A DNA stretch of 64,000 nt from Adlercreutzia sp910585575 (GCF_951801035.1 NZ_CATOKT010000001.1), one strand, 5' to 3'. Positions 10,664 to 20,466 are shown, counted from the stretch's first letter. The notes: generated by a model from the sequence alone, not told the origin. Program-made: numbers and translations.

Positions 10664-10682
10664 GAAATGCTCTCCTTATCTG

Positions 10683-11252
10683 CTAGCCGAGCCACAGGTT
10701 CTCGCCTGTGCCGTCGTCGATCCACTGGGTAGTAACTTTCCATTCCTCAAGGGTATAGGTGTCGTTTTGAATGCTCAGAACGCAGGCCAGTTGGCGGCCG
10801 CTTTCCATGGCGAACGTGGCGGCAAGGCGCGTGCCATCGTACGTGCCCGAGCAGGTGACCAGCGAATCGCGCACCACGCTCGTGCCGTCCGCCGCCTCAC
10901 CGCTTAGGCTCTCGTCAGCGATGGCCTCGCCGGCAGCACCGTCGTCGGCAATCGCCTCGCCCTCCGCCGCGGCAGCGTTTGCGGGCGCCGCGCCTTCTGC
11001 GATGCCCCACTCGGGCAGCACCGCCGCCAGATCGCCCTGCTTCAGGGCGCCGTCCACTTCAGAGAGGAAGGTCTGGCCCACGCGTTCCAGCTGATAGGTT
11101 TCCGTAGTGGTAGCCGCCTGGCGCTCGGTAATGGACAGCTCGGCGCGGGCCGTAGTCAGCGACAGCACCGCCAACACCGCCAGGCACAAGATGATAATGA
11201 GGGTGAACAGGCTGATGGGGCCGATGCGTACCGATCCATGGGGCTTGGCCAT
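10683..11252 (-). CDS. pilus-cluster single-TM protein
   Basis: A 189-residue protein with one N-terminal membrane segment (ISLFTLIIILCLAVLAVLSL, about residues 13-32) and an outside domain containing an Ala/Glu/Gly-rich stretch (about residues 88-125). It has an AGGAGGTGG site and its ATG abuts the stop of the previous gene. The position between a PilC-type gene and pilT, and a basic N-terminus followed by a helix, suggest a minor pseudopilin or assembly factor. The preceding Gly (VRIG) is followed by Pro, so cleavage by a prepilin peptidase is uncertain. No family recognised. Confidence 0.7.
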   Translation of the reverse strand: MAKPHGSVRIGPISLFTLIIILCLAVLAVLSLTTARAELSITERQAATTTETYQLERVGQTFLSEVDGALKQGDLAAVLPEWGIAEGAAPANAAAAEGEAIADDGAAGEAIADESLSGEAADGTSVVRDSLVTCSGTYDGTRLAATFAMESGRQLACVLSIQNDTYTLEEWKVTTQWIDDGTGENLWLG

Positions 11253-11912
11253 TTACGCCACCTCCTCGGCGGCACCGGGGGCGCCCTTCACGTTGGCCAG
11301 CGGCAGCCGGTCATCGCGGATATCGAAAACACCCGACACATAGGCCGAGGTCTCCAGCGTATACACCGGCTGCACGGTGCGATCGGTCAGCGTCAGCTCG
11401 TAGACCGCCTCGTCGGCATTGGGGGTTTCCACACTCACCACGTCGGCCTGATCCCATATGGTAATAGTGGCGTGGAACAGGCTGCCCGCCTCGGTCGGCT
11501 CGACGGCCACCTCGCGAATGAGCAGCAGATCGTCTTGGTACGCCACGTTGGTGTCAACCTCGTCGGCCGCCAGGGACTGGGCCCCCACCACTGCCTGCGG
11601 ATCGGCGGCGAACTGCTCGGCGGAATTCGACGCCATCACCAACGCGTCCATAAGCTGGGCGCTTTCGCGACCGCTGCGGTCGGCATCGGCGTTCAGCGAC
11701 ATGAGCACGGCCAGCGACCCCGTCAAGAAGACAAGCAGGAGCAGCGCCTCGACAATGAAGGCCGCCCCGGGCCACACCGCCCGATCGGCCCGGGCGCGGC
11801 CCACGTACCCGTGGTAGCGCTCGAGGCGACGATCGCCCTCGCGGGCACCTTCGGCGTGGGCGGCCACGGAATAGGCCGTCATGGAGCGCCGCTTCGTAGA
11901 ACCTCCGGCCAT
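11253..11912 (-). CDS. pilus-cluster single-TM protein
   Basis: A 219-residue protein with a long basic cytoplasmic N-terminus (about residues 1-45), then a hydrophobic helix (AAFIVEALLLLVFLTGSLAV, about residues 50-69) and an extracellular domain of about 150 residues. The helix has an internal Glu, as prepilin-like helices do. Its ATG overlaps the end of the upstream gene and its stop touches the next ATG, so the four small genes are translationally coupled. Probably a minor pseudopilin or structural subunit of the pilus machine; no family recognised. Confidence 0.7.
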   Translation of the reverse strand: MAGGSTKRRSMTAYSVAAHAEGAREGDRRLERYHGYVGRARADRAVWPGAAFIVEALLLLVFLTGSLAVLMSLNADADRSGRESAQLMDALVMASNSAEQFAADPQAVVGAQSLAADEVDTNVAYQDDLLLIREVAVEPTEAGSLFHATITIWDQADVVSVETPNADEAVYELTLTDRTVQPVYTLETSAYVSGVFDIRDDRLPLANVKGAPGAAEEVA

Positions 11913-12535
11913 TAGCGCTCACCTCCCCCGCAGCGCAGCGCCACCGTCACCTGGCCCGCGTCCGTGGTGATGGTGAGCAGCCCCTTCTCGTAGGAGAAAT
12001 CGAACACCGAGGCTTGCACCAGCGGCGTGGCCTTGCCGGGGTTGTACGGGGCATCGGCCAGGGCGTATTCCTCCATGATGACATCGTCGTAGCGATAGAT
12101 GCGCGTCTCGTAGACGCCGGTGTCCATGGTCTCGCGCAGCACGAGCGCCGGCCCTTGCAGCAGGCTCTCCTCGGCAAGCTCCGCGCTTTCCGCCATGGTC
12201 GACTGGCCGAGCTCCTGATCGCCCTCGGCTATCTCCAGAGATATCTTCTCCTCGGTCACCCAGGCGCGGGCCACGGCGTCGATTTGATCGTTGGCACGCA
12301 CGTCGTTGGCCAGCAGCGTCAGGGAAAGGCGCTGATTGTCAGCTACTTCGCCCTCTTGGTGCAGGGCCTTGTAGACGCTCGTACCCACCAGAATGGCCAT
12401 GAGCAGCGTCACCACGAACAGGGCGAACAGGATGCCCGTGAACACGCGGCCGAAGTCGCGCTCGCGGCGGCGCGGGTTGCCGCCATAGGCTTTGTCCGTC
12501 GCTTGGGCGCTCATGGCTGTGGCCGTCTTGCTCAT
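11912..12535 (-). CDS. pilus-cluster single-TM protein (possible DUF4860)
   Basis: A 207-residue protein with a basic N-terminus (NPRRRERDFGR), one membrane helix (ILFALFVVTLLMAILVGTSV, about residues 34-53) and an extracellular beta-rich domain. The C-terminus ends TVALRCGGGER. It resembles the DUF4860 proteins found in coriobacterial pilus clusters, but I recall that family only loosely. It overlaps the neighbours on both sides by a few bases, consistent with one operon and possibly one complex. Confidence 0.68.
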   Translation of the reverse strand: MSKTATAMSAQATDKAYGGNPRRRERDFGRVFTGILFALFVVTLLMAILVGTSVYKALHQEGEVADNQRLSLTLLANDVRANDQIDAVARAWVTEEKISLEIAEGDQELGQSTMAESAELAEESLLQGPALVLRETMDTGVYETRIYRYDDVIMEEYALADAPYNPGKATPLVQASVFDFSYEKGLLTITTDAGQVTVALRCGGGER

Positions 12536-12855
12536 CGGGGCACCACCACCACACTGGGCGGCACATTAGCCGCAAAGGCCTCGTAGGTAACGGCGTAGTC
12601 CGCGTGGTTCACAATAAGGCCGTAGTGTTCCTCCAAGTAGGTAAGCGACGAGGGGTAGGCCCCCTCCACCGCCGCGCACTGGAGCGCCGCGTCCATCACG
12701 GCGTTGCGCACCGACAGGGCGCTTTGCGCCTCGGCCTCCACGTTTGCCGAGTCCCAGGTGAACCACAGCACGACGGCCAGCACCACGGCCACAATGACCG
12801 CGATGACCCGGCGCGTCTCGCGCTTTTTGGTCTCGGCTGTCCGTCCGTGAATCAT
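12532..12855 (-). CDS. small pilin-like protein
   Basis: A 107-residue protein: basic N-terminus, a helix (VIAVIVAVVLAVVLWFTWDS, about residues 17-36), then a short domain with the segment EGAYPSSLTYLEEHYGL. Residues such as YP.sL..L after a helix with A..aA..C.A are common in type II/IV pseudopilins. There is no canonical G/F-T-L-E cleavage motif. It starts 5 bases after pilC ends and overlaps the next gene by 4 bases. Likely a minor pilin. Confidence 0.7.
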   Translation of the reverse strand: MIHGRTAETKKRETRRVIAVIVAVVLAVVLWFTWDSANVEAEAQSALSVRNAVMDAALQCAAVEGAYPSSLTYLEEHYGLIVNHADYAVTYEAFAANVPPSVVVVPR

Positions 12856-12859
12856 GGGG

Positions 12860-13912
12860 CTATCCGATCGATCCCATGATGCCGATGAGGGGCATCATGA
12901 CCGAGATGAGCGTGGCCCCCACGGCGATGGTCAGAAACGCCGCCAGAGCGGGCTCGATATTGTCGATGGCGCCGTCGATTTGCAGAATTGCGTCATCGAA
13001 GAAGTTGGCCGACAGGCGGTCGAGCGCCGCATCGAGCGAGCCCGAGCGCGTGCCGATGGTGAGCATGCGCGCGTGAATCTGCTCGAACACCTGGGCCTCG
13101 GTAATGGCCTGGGCCAGCGAGCGCGGCTCGGTGGCGTCGATCATCAGCGCGTAGGCCGCTTGGCCCTTGGCCTTGAGCCCCGCGTGCTCCACCACTTCCA
13201 GCGCCTCTTTCATGGCCGTGTCGGTGTTCACGCCCGAGGCCGTGTAGGCCGCCAGGGCCGAGGCAAAGCGCGACACCGCCAGCTGCTCCATGGCGCCACG
13301 GGTGGCGGGGAATTTCTCGAAGATGCTCATCACCGCCATGCGGCCGCTTTCCGAGCGGCAGGCAACGACGAGCCCCAGGGCAATGACCGTGCACACCAGG
13401 GTGATGCCCAGGGCCACCCAGCCAATGCCGATGGACAGGCCCACGGCGTTGAAGGAGCCGTTGGTCAGCGAACCGGCAATGGACACGTAGACGTCCTCGA
13501 ACACGGGCAGGATAATGACGACGGTAAACGCCAGAATAAGGCTCATGATGCACAGGAGCGCCGCCGGGTAGCCCACGGCCGAGCGAATCTTGGCGAACAG
13601 GCGATCCTCTTCGTCGTAGTACACGCCCAGGGCCCGCAGCACCTCTTCCAGGCGCCCGGCCCCCTCGCCCACGCTGACCATGTCCACGGCATAGCGCGGG
13701 AAGGCGCCCGACTCCTTCATGGCCTGGGCCAGGTTACGGCCGCTGTTCAGGCTGCGGTACACCGACTCGCACGTTGCCTGCAGCGCCGCGTCGCCGATGT
13801 CCTCGGACAACATGCCCACGGCTTCGTCGGTTTGGATGCCGGCCGCCAGCATCATGGCGACGCTCTCGCAGAAAAGGCTGATGCCCGCGCTGTCGAGTTT
13901 TGGTTTGGCCAT
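12860..13912 (-). CDS. pilC: type IV pilus/type II secretion platform protein (PilC/GspF family)
   Basis: A 350-residue inner-membrane protein with two GspF repeats. Each repeat has the helical FCESVAMMLAAGI..DEAV / FASALAAYTASGVNTDTAM pattern, and three hydrophobic segments are visible (AALLCIMSLILAFTVVIILP, GIGWVALGITLVCTVIALGL and the C-terminal ISVMMPLIGIMGS). This protein is the membrane base on which PilB/PilT-type ATPases act. A GGGGAG site precedes the ATG. It is the first gene of the pilus operon; a lipoprotein gene ends 14 bp upstream. Confidence 0.9.
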   Translation of the reverse strand: MAKPKLDSAGISLFCESVAMMLAAGIQTDEAVGMLSEDIGDAALQATCESVYRSLNSGRNLAQAMKESGAFPRYAVDMVSVGEGAGRLEEVLRALGVYYDEEDRLFAKIRSAVGYPAALLCIMSLILAFTVVIILPVFEDVYVSIAGSLTNGSFNAVGLSIGIGWVALGITLVCTVIALGLVVACRSESGRMAVMSIFEKFPATRGAMEQLAVSRFASALAAYTASGVNTDTAMKEALEVVEHAGLKAKGQAAYALMIDATEPRSLAQAITEAQVFEQIHARMLTIGTRSGSLDAALDRLSANFFDDAILQIDGAIDNIEPALAAFLTIAVGATLISVMMPLIGIMGSIG

Positions 13913-13926
13913 GGTCTCCCCTGTTC

Positions 13927-14895
13927 CTAATAGGTGTATCGATCGGTGTAGCTGGTTCCGTCGCCGATAGTGCTGGCCGCCCCGCTGGCGGCGAAGGTCA
14001 AATCGACGCGAGTCCAGTCGTTTGGCTTAATGCTGATTTCTACGCTCACCCATTCACCATCAATATATACCATGTTCCACGCATGGTATACGTCATCAGG
14101 TGAAACGTACCCGGTAACAACCTTACAGGGAATCCCGAGGCTGCGCAGCATGGCCGCGCCCAGGGAAGCGTAGTCGAAGCAGATGCCCGTGCCCGAGGCC
14201 AGGGTTGCGTCGGGGTCGGGCACATAACCCGTCGACGAGGCCAGCTGCGCGGCCTTGTCGTGGTCGTAGGTGATGTTGTTCACCACCCATTCGTATACAT
14301 TGCGCACGATGTCGGCCTGGTTGGAGCAGCCTTCGGCCAGCTCGCGCGCCTTGGCCGTCACCGCCGAGGACTCGTCGTAGTCCACGAACATGTTGGGCAC
14401 CAAGAACGGCGCCGCCTCGCTGTTCAGTTTCACGTTCTCGATGACGCTGAACAGCTCGACGTAGTTGTTGCCCGAGGTATTTTGCATGACGCGGAAATTG
14501 TAGGGGCCGTCCCCCATGTTAAGCGGCACCACAATGGGCGTGTTGTCGCCGGGAAGGTCGTAGTTGTAGCTCATTTCCCCTTTGCTGACCTGGAACTTCA
14601 GCCGCGCCGAGCTGGTGGCCGCGGCCCCCACGTAGCCCTCAGCCAAGCAGGAGGTGTCGATGGCGCAGTCGTTGCCCGTCTGGGCGGCATCGGCATGGAA
14701 CGCCGACAGCGCCAGCGAGGAGGGGGGCGTGTAGTCGGGGCCCGAAGTGGAGCCGCCGTCGTCGGCCGCCCCTTCGCCAGCCCCGGCCCCGCCGCCGGCA
14801 TTCGCGCCGCCTCCGCCGCAGCCGACCAGGGCAACCAGCGCCAGAAGCGCCATAAGCGCCAGGGCCAGGCAGCGATATGTGCGACGGGCGATCAT
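13927..14895 (-). CDS. transglutaminase-like lipoprotein
   Basis: A 322-residue exported protein. The signal peptide ends in the lipobox LVALVGC (Cys at about residue 25), followed by a Gly/Ala-rich linker. The C-terminal half is a transglutaminase-like cysteine-protease fold: TGICFDYASLGAAMLR supplies the Cys, DVYHAWNMVY the His and the strand ending KPNDWTRVDLTFA a likely Asp. Such domains cleave or cross-link cell-wall or surface proteins. It lies 4 bp after the sensor kinase gene and just before pilC, so it may be co-transcribed with either; a role in surface-protein maturation is plausible. Confidence 0.82.
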   Translation of the reverse strand: MIARRTYRCLALALMALLALVALVGCGGGGANAGGGAGAGEGAADDGGSTSGPDYTPPSSLALSAFHADAAQTGNDCAIDTSCLAEGYVGAAATSSARLKFQVSKGEMSYNYDLPGDNTPIVVPLNMGDGPYNFRVMQNTSGNNYVELFSVIENVKLNSEAAPFLVPNMFVDYDESSAVTAKARELAEGCSNQADIVRNVYEWVVNNITYDHDKAAQLASSTGYVPDPDATLASGTGICFDYASLGAAMLRSLGIPCKVVTGYVSPDDVYHAWNMVYIDGEWVSVEISIKPNDWTRVDLTFAASGAASTIGDGTSYTDRYTY

Positions 14896-14899
14896 GCAG

Positions 14900-17896
14900 T
14901 TACAGCCATTCGTTCAAGGTTTTCACGAGCAGTTCGATTTCCATGGGCTTCGACATATGAGCGTTCATGCCCGCAGCCCGCGAGCGCGCCACATCGTCGG
15001 CGAAAGCATCGGCCGTCAGGGCGACAATGGGCAGGTCGGCCAAGTCGGGACGGGCGTCGATGACAATGTCGTCCAGGCCCTTCCCCTCGGCCGCCGCACG
15101 AATGGCGCTGGCGGCCTGGTAGCCGTTCATGACGGGCATCTGGATGTCCATGAACACCAGGTCATAGTGGCCGGGCTCGGCATCGAGCAGCATCTCCACC
15201 GCTCGGCGCCCGTTTTCCGCATGATCCACTTCAAGGCCGGTCATGCCCAAAATGTCCAGGGCAATGGCCGCCGCGATGGAATTGTCCTCGGTCAGCAGCA
15301 CGCGATGGCCGCTGAAGTCGCTTTGCTGCAGCACCTCGTATTCGCTGACCGGCTCGTCGACCTCTGCCTCGAGGAGCCCCTTCATCACATGGATAAGACG
15401 GCTGCGGAACAGCGGCTTGGCGATGAAGGCGTCGACGCCCACAGCGCGGGCCTCCTGCTCCACCGCCGTCCAGTCGTAGGCGGAAAGAATAATGATGGGC
15501 AGATCGTCGGCAACGATCTCGCGAATTTCCTGGGCCGCCTCGATGCCGCTTTTGCCGGGCATCTTCCAGTCGAGAATGATGGCCACGTAGTCGCGCGCCT
15601 CGTCGACGGCGCGGCGCACCGCCTCCACGGCATCCTCGCCCGAGAGCACGTAGTCGGGCTCCATGCCCACGCTGCGCAGCAGCTCGCACGCGCTTTCGCA
15701 GGCCGATTCCTCGTCGTCGGCCACCAGCACCCGCAAACCCTCGAAGGTAGACAGATCGTGGGAGTCGCCCTCACGCAGCTTCATGTACACGGTGACGGTG
15801 AAGGTGGTGCCCTCGCCCAGCTTGCTCTGCACGTCGATGGTGCCGTTCATGAGGTTCACTACCGAGCGCACAATGGACATGCCCAGGCCCGTGCCCTCTA
15901 CCTTGGTGACGCGGGAGTCGTTGGCGCGGGTGAAGGGCTCGAACACCTTCTTTACGAAGTCCTCGGACATGCCGCAGCCGGTGTCCGAGAAGGTGAACTC
16001 GTAGCAGCCGGAGCCCTTGATGCGGCTCGGCAGCTCTTTGATGCGCAGGCTGACAATGCCGCCTTCGGGGGTGAACTTCACCGAGTTGCCCATGATGTTC
16101 ACAAACACCTGCTGCAGGCGCATGGGATCGCCCACCACGTGCTCGTGCTGAATGTCGGCAATTTCCACCTTCAGCTCGAGCTTCTTGTCGTTGATCTGCG
16201 GCGTCATGATGGACAGCAGGCTCTCCACCGTCTCGGGCAGGTCGAAGTCCTCCTCCGACAGGCCCAAGTTGCCGCTCTCGATCTTCGCCATGTCGAGCAC
16301 CTCGTTGATGAGGCCCAGCAAGTGGCGACTGGAGGTGGTGATTTTGGTGAGGCAGTCCTTCACGCGCTCCGGGTCGTCCAAATACATGGTGGCAATAGCC
16401 GTCAGCCCCATGATGGAGTTCATGGGCGTGCGGATATCGTGGGACATGGAGTTCAAAAAGTCGCTCTTGGCCTTCGAGGCACGCTCGGCCTCGCGGAAGG
16501 CGTCCTCGAGCGCATTATGGTTGGCAATCTCGCGTTCCTTCACGTCGGTGACGTCCTGCACCGACATGAGCACACTCTGCACCACGCCGTTATTGTCGCG
16601 CACCAGAGGGATCATGGAGGCCTGGTTCCAGGACACGTCGCCCGTGGCCGGGTCGGTGAGGCGGTACTCAAGGTGCAGGTAGGGCATGTCCGCCGTCAAA
16701 TGTTCCTGGATGTACTCGGGCGTGAGCATGGCCTTCATGCGCTCGGCTTCTTCCTCGTCGGAGAAGCGCGTCTGCCAGTAATAGCGGAACATGTTGTACT
16801 CGCCATGGCGGGGCAGATCGTCGTTGATGCCGTCGTCCTTCAGATACTCGTAGGTGTTGCGCGTCAAATCGATAACGGCAAAGCGGCGGAACAGCGCCAG
16901 CGAGGAATTGACGATGCCCGTCACGTGCTCGCTTTCCGAGATCAGCTTCGAGCGCTGGCGAATGGACTGCACCAGGAAGTAGGCCGCCACGGCCGCCAGG
17001 GCCAGGGCCACCAGCGAGACAAACACCATGCCGGCCAAGTTGGCGCTGGCCGTCATGTCGTCAGTGATCGAACTGGGGAAAGTGCGCATGAGCATCCAGT
17101 CGTAATCGGGCAGCTGCATGACATAGGCCATGCCGCTTCCCGACTCGCCCTTGTAGTCGAAGGTGACCGAGGAGCCGTTGTGGAACGCCTCTTCAAGATC
17201 GGCCCGCGAGATGTCGCTGGTAGAGCCGTTCTCGAAGTACAGATCCTGGGCGTTGCCCACTTCGTTCGCGTAGGCCAACGAGGACGAGTGGGCCACCACC
17301 GTGCCGTCGCGCGTGCACAGGTAGGTGCTCGTCTGCTCGCCGAAAAAGTAGGTGGCCAGGAACTCCTCCATGGAGTCCTCGCGATAGGCGCCCGCTATGA
17401 CGCCGATCACTTCGCCGTCATAGCGCAAGGGGGTGTAGAAGATAACGGAAAGGTCGCCGTAGAACAGGGAGTCATCGGTGGCGCACACGCCCGAGTCGCC
17501 CTCGATGCCGCGCACATAATATTCGCGGTCCGCGGCATTGCCCGTCTGGCCCCGATCGTCGATGGTCAGGCCGTCCATGGCCGAAAAGGTGACATAGTCG
17601 AACTTCGTGGTTTCGGCCAGCACCTTGATGCCCTCGATGCTGGCATCTTCAGCGCGCGTCAAACCTCGCTCGTACATAGAGGACAGCAGCTTCACCTCGG
17701 TTTGGGAATCGGTCATCCACTCACTGATGCGGCGCGCCGACTGCTGGGTGGACCCCTGCAGGTACTGGGCGTTCTGCGCGTTGATGCGCTCAGTGTTCAT
17801 GGTAAGAAACACCGCGAAGGCCCCCATGATAACTGCCAGGGCCAGCACGATGACAATGACGCGTCCACTCTTTGTTTTGCTGTCTGTTCCGGTCAT
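14900..17896 (-). CDS. hybrid sensor histidine kinase (Cache-PAS-HisKA-HATPase-REC-REC)
   Basis: A 998-residue hybrid kinase. Helix about 13-33, an extracellular double-Cache-like sensor (about 35-280), a second helix (about 287-312), a PAS-like region, a HisKA domain with the phospho-acceptor in NSMSHDIRTPMNS, a HATPase with NIMGNSVKFTPEGG, DTGCGMS and GTGLGMS, then two receiver domains: the first with LVADDEE and ILDWKMPG, the second with LTEDNS and VFMDIQMPVMNG. Both phospho-acceptor Asp residues are present. The Hpt gene and a c-di-GMP response regulator sit directly upstream in the same direction, so a His-Asp-His-Asp phosphorelay is likely. Ligand unknown. Confidence 0.9.
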   Translation of the reverse strand: MTGTDSKTKSGRVIVIVLALAVIMGAFAVFLTMNTERINAQNAQYLQGSTQQSARRISEWMTDSQTEVKLLSSMYERGLTRAEDASIEGIKVLAETTKFDYVTFSAMDGLTIDDRGQTGNAADREYYVRGIEGDSGVCATDDSLFYGDLSVIFYTPLRYDGEVIGVIAGAYREDSMEEFLATYFFGEQTSTYLCTRDGTVVAHSSSLAYANEVGNAQDLYFENGSTSDISRADLEEAFHNGSSVTFDYKGESGSGMAYVMQLPDYDWMLMRTFPSSITDDMTASANLAGMVFVSLVALALAAVAAYFLVQSIRQRSKLISESEHVTGIVNSSLALFRRFAVIDLTRNTYEYLKDDGINDDLPRHGEYNMFRYYWQTRFSDEEEAERMKAMLTPEYIQEHLTADMPYLHLEYRLTDPATGDVSWNQASMIPLVRDNNGVVQSVLMSVQDVTDVKEREIANHNALEDAFREAERASKAKSDFLNSMSHDIRTPMNSIMGLTAIATMYLDDPERVKDCLTKITTSSRHLLGLINEVLDMAKIESGNLGLSEEDFDLPETVESLLSIMTPQINDKKLELKVEIADIQHEHVVGDPMRLQQVFVNIMGNSVKFTPEGGIVSLRIKELPSRIKGSGCYEFTFSDTGCGMSEDFVKKVFEPFTRANDSRVTKVEGTGLGMSIVRSVVNLMNGTIDVQSKLGEGTTFTVTVYMKLREGDSHDLSTFEGLRVLVADDEESACESACELLRSVGMEPDYVLSGEDAVEAVRRAVDEARDYVAIILDWKMPGKSGIEAAQEIREIVADDLPIIILSAYDWTAVEQEARAVGVDAFIAKPLFRSRLIHVMKGLLEAEVDEPVSEYEVLQQSDFSGHRVLLTEDNSIAAAIALDILGMTGLEVDHAENGRRAVEMLLDAEPGHYDLVFMDIQMPVMNGYQAASAIRAAAEGKGLDDIVIDARPDLADLPIVALTADAFADDVARSRAAGMNAHMSKPMEIELLVKTLNEWL

Positions 17897-17958
17897 GAAC
17901 CTTTCCTTCCAGGGATGTCGGCGCTTGCGCAGGGCGCGAGCGCCGGCGGCCCTGTGAG

Positions 17959-18321
17959 CTAGATGATAGCGATGGAGTCGACCACCAAGGAGTAGGCGTC
18001 ACGCACCGCCGGCAGCAGCTCGGGCACCTTGTCCAGCGCCGCCGGCATGCCGGCATCGTCCAGGCGCAGAGCATCGGACAGCGCCGCCGATGCCTCGAAC
18101 AGCGGCGTGAAGCCCAGGTCGCGGCTGACGCCCTTCAGGGTGTGGGCACCGCGGTAGGCCTCGGGGAAATCTCCCGCCTCGAGGGCGTTCTCCAGGGTTT
18201 GCAGGGAGGTGTCCTGCAAGAAGATCTTCGCGAACTTCTCGATGCGCTCGTCGGTGAGCAAGCGGCCGCGCACCGTTTCCAGGTCGCCGCCCATGGCAGC
18301 GTAGGCAATCTCCAGTGACAT
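17959..18321 (-). CDS. Hpt phosphotransfer protein
   Basis: A 120-residue four-helix Hpt protein with the phospho-His motif AHTLKGVSRDLGF (His about residue 59). It has an AGGAGAGA site and lies between the hybrid kinase and the HD-GYP/GGDEF regulator, 62 and 30 bp from them. It would relay phosphate from the kinase receivers to the response regulator. Cytoplasmic, no extra domains. Confidence 0.9.
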   Translation of the reverse strand: MSLEIAYAAMGGDLETVRGRLLTDERIEKFAKIFLQDTSLQTLENALEAGDFPEAYRGAHTLKGVSRDLGFTPLFEASAALSDALRLDDAGMPAALDKVPELLPAVRDAYSLVVDSIAII

Positions 18322-18351
18322 ATCTCTCTCCTTTATATAGGGGCGGCCTTG

Positions 18352-20466
18352 CTACTGGCCTTCTTCTCCTTTATCGATGCCTGACAGCGCCGTGTGGCTG
18401 CCATCGGTCAGCGAATGCTGCTCTTCCTCGTTCAGTTCGTCGTAGAAGACGAAGCCGCCGCGTCCGCTGCGCTTCATGTGGTACAGGGCCACGTCGGCGC
18501 GGCGGAACAGCTCGTCGTAGTCGCGCACGCCGCCCTCGGTGGTGGCCACGCCCATGGACACCGACAGCGGGAAGCCCTCGAACTCGCCTTCCAGCGAGCC
18601 GTGGATGCGCTCGATGAGCGGCTGCGGGTTCACCGGGCACTCCATGCACAGCAGAAATTCGTCGCCGCCCACGCGAGCCACAATGTCATCACCGCGGACG
18701 CTGTCCTGCAGACGGCTGGCGAAGTGCTGCAGCACCTTGTCGCCGAACTGATGGCCGTGGTTGTCGTTGGCCTGCTTGAACAGGTCCAGGTCGCACACGG
18801 CCAGCACGAAGCGATCGGTGTCGCGATCGTGATCATGCCCCTCGCCCAGGCGGTCGGCGATGACCTTGCGGGCAAAGGCGCCGTTCACCACTTCCGTCAG
18901 CGGATCGTGGTAGGCCTTGAACTGCAGGTCGCGCAGCTGAGCCTGCTGGTCGTCGATGTCGATGAACTTGCCGATGGAGCCCATGTAGGACGGCGGGTTC
19001 TCCTCGCTCCACAGGGCGCGGGCCAGCACATGGAGCCAGCGCGTCTCGCCTTCCACGGTCACCTGCATCTCCATGTCCACCACCGGGTCGTCCGGCGTGG
19101 TGGAGCGCAGCAGGCTGCTCATGGCCGCCAAGTTCTCCGAGCCGAACACCTGGCAGAACGCCTCGTCGTTGTAGGGGTCCATGACAATTTCCGGCAGCCC
19201 CAGCTTGCGCTCGGACCAGTCGGACAACACGATCATGGCCGGTTCCTCGGTGAACTCGAACTGCACCTCGTTGCTCATGGAAGCAAAGAAGTGGTACTTC
19301 ATGCGCTCGTAGTCCAGCAGCTCCAGGGTGCGGCTGGACGCCTGGGCGTCGCCAGCCGCCGCATCGAGGGCCGTTTCCACCAGGCGCTGGGTGTCGTTCG
19401 TGACCTCGCGGCCCGTGACACCGCGGTTCAGGCGGCTTTCCAGCTCGCCAGCCACCTCGGTGAGGCACTGGAGAATGAGCGGGTTGAAGGTGCCGCATTC
19501 TCCGTCGCGAATCATGCGCAGGGCCTCTTCGTGGCTGAAGGGCGGCTTGTACACGCGGGGGCTCGTCAGAGCATCGTACACGTCGGCCAGCGCTACTACC
19601 TGAGCCGAGATGGGAATTTCCTCGCCCACCAAGCCGTCGGGATAGCCGCGGCCGTCGTAACGCTCGTGGTGCCAGCGGCAAATTTCCCACGCCACCTTCA
19701 CCAGCTTCTCATCCTTGTACAGCTCCAAATCGTCCAGCATCTGGGCGCCCACGGCCGAGTGCGTCTTCATGATGGCGAACTCTTCGTCAGTGAAGCGACC
19801 CGGCTTGTTGAGAATTTCCTCCGGGATGGCAATCTTGCCGATGTCATGCAGGCTGGATGCCATGGAAATGAGCGAGATATCCTCGGCGGTAAGGTTGTAC
19901 TGGTCGGTGAGGCGCACCAGGTGGGTGAGGATCATCTCGGTCATGGCCTGCACATTCAGCACGTGCATGCCACTCTCGCCGTTGCGGAACTCCACGATGT
20001 GCGACAGGATGTACACCATGAGGTTGTTCGACTTCTCGCGCTCGTACACCTGGTCGGCCACCATGCCCATAAGGTTGCGCTGCTTCTGATACAGCATGAG
20101 CGTGTTCATCACGCGGCGGCGCACGATGTTCACGTCGTAGGGGCGATTGATGAAGTCGGTCACGCCCAACTCGTAGGCGCGCTCGATGTAGGCCGCGTCC
20201 GATTCGGCGGACACCATGATAACGGGGATGTCCTTGATCCAGCCGTTGTGGTTCATCACCTCAAGCACGCCGAAGCCGTCCATCTGCGGCATGACGTAGT
20301 CGAGCAGCACCAGCGAGATGCCCGAGCCCTCCTTCTGCATAACTGCCACGGCCTGCTTGCCGTCCTCGGCCTCCAGGATGCGGAAGCTGTCGCCGATCAT
20401 GTCGGCGAGCAGCGCTCGATTCAGCATCGAGTCATCGACGATGAGGATCGTCTGCTTATTGTTCAA
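18352..20466 (-). CDS. response regulator with HD-GYP and GGDEF domains
   Basis: About 704 residues: a receiver domain (ILIVDDS; phospho-Asp in LLDYVMPQMDG), an HD-GYP phosphodiesterase (LHDIGKIAIPEEIL, then HHERYDGRGYPDG), a PAS-like middle region and a C-terminal diguanylate cyclase with GGDEF intact and an inhibitory RGDD site five residues before it. It can therefore in principle both degrade and make c-di-GMP. The start is unclear: the only canonical start near the receiver is TTG 20464-20466, but a strong AAGGAG site is 6 bases before an ATC codon at 20476-20478 in the same frame. It works with the adjacent Hpt and hybrid kinase; the pilus operon downstream is a plausible target. Confidence 0.87.
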   Translation of the reverse strand: MNNKQTILIVDDSMLNRALLADMIGDSFRILEAEDGKQAVAVMQKEGSGISLVLLDYVMPQMDGFGVLEVMNHNGWIKDIPVIMVSAESDAAYIERAYELGVTDFINRPYDVNIVRRRVMNTLMLYQKQRNLMGMVADQVYEREKSNNLMVYILSHIVEFRNGESGMHVLNVQAMTEMILTHLVRLTDQYNLTAEDISLISMASSLHDIGKIAIPEEILNKPGRFTDEEFAIMKTHSAVGAQMLDDLELYKDEKLVKVAWEICRWHHERYDGRGYPDGLVGEEIPISAQVVALADVYDALTSPRVYKPPFSHEEALRMIRDGECGTFNPLILQCLTEVAGELESRLNRGVTGREVTNDTQRLVETALDAAAGDAQASSRTLELLDYERMKYHFFASMSNEVQFEFTEEPAMIVLSDWSERKLGLPEIVMDPYNDEAFCQVFGSENLAAMSSLLRSTTPDDPVVDMEMQVTVEGETRWLHVLARALWSEENPPSYMGSIGKFIDIDDQQAQLRDLQFKAYHDPLTEVVNGAFARKVIADRLGEGHDHDRDTDRFVLAVCDLDLFKQANDNHGHQFGDKVLQHFASRLQDSVRGDDIVARVGGDEFLLCMECPVNPQPLIERIHGSLEGEFEGFPLSVSMGVATTEGGVRDYDELFRRADVALYHMKRSGRGGFVFYDELNEEEQHSLTDGSHTALSGIDKGEEGQ

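Noticed and set aside
14747..17962. 1071-codon plus-strand frame
   Set aside because: An antisense shadow of the hybrid kinase; composition is typical of reverse-strand frames in high-GC coding DNA.
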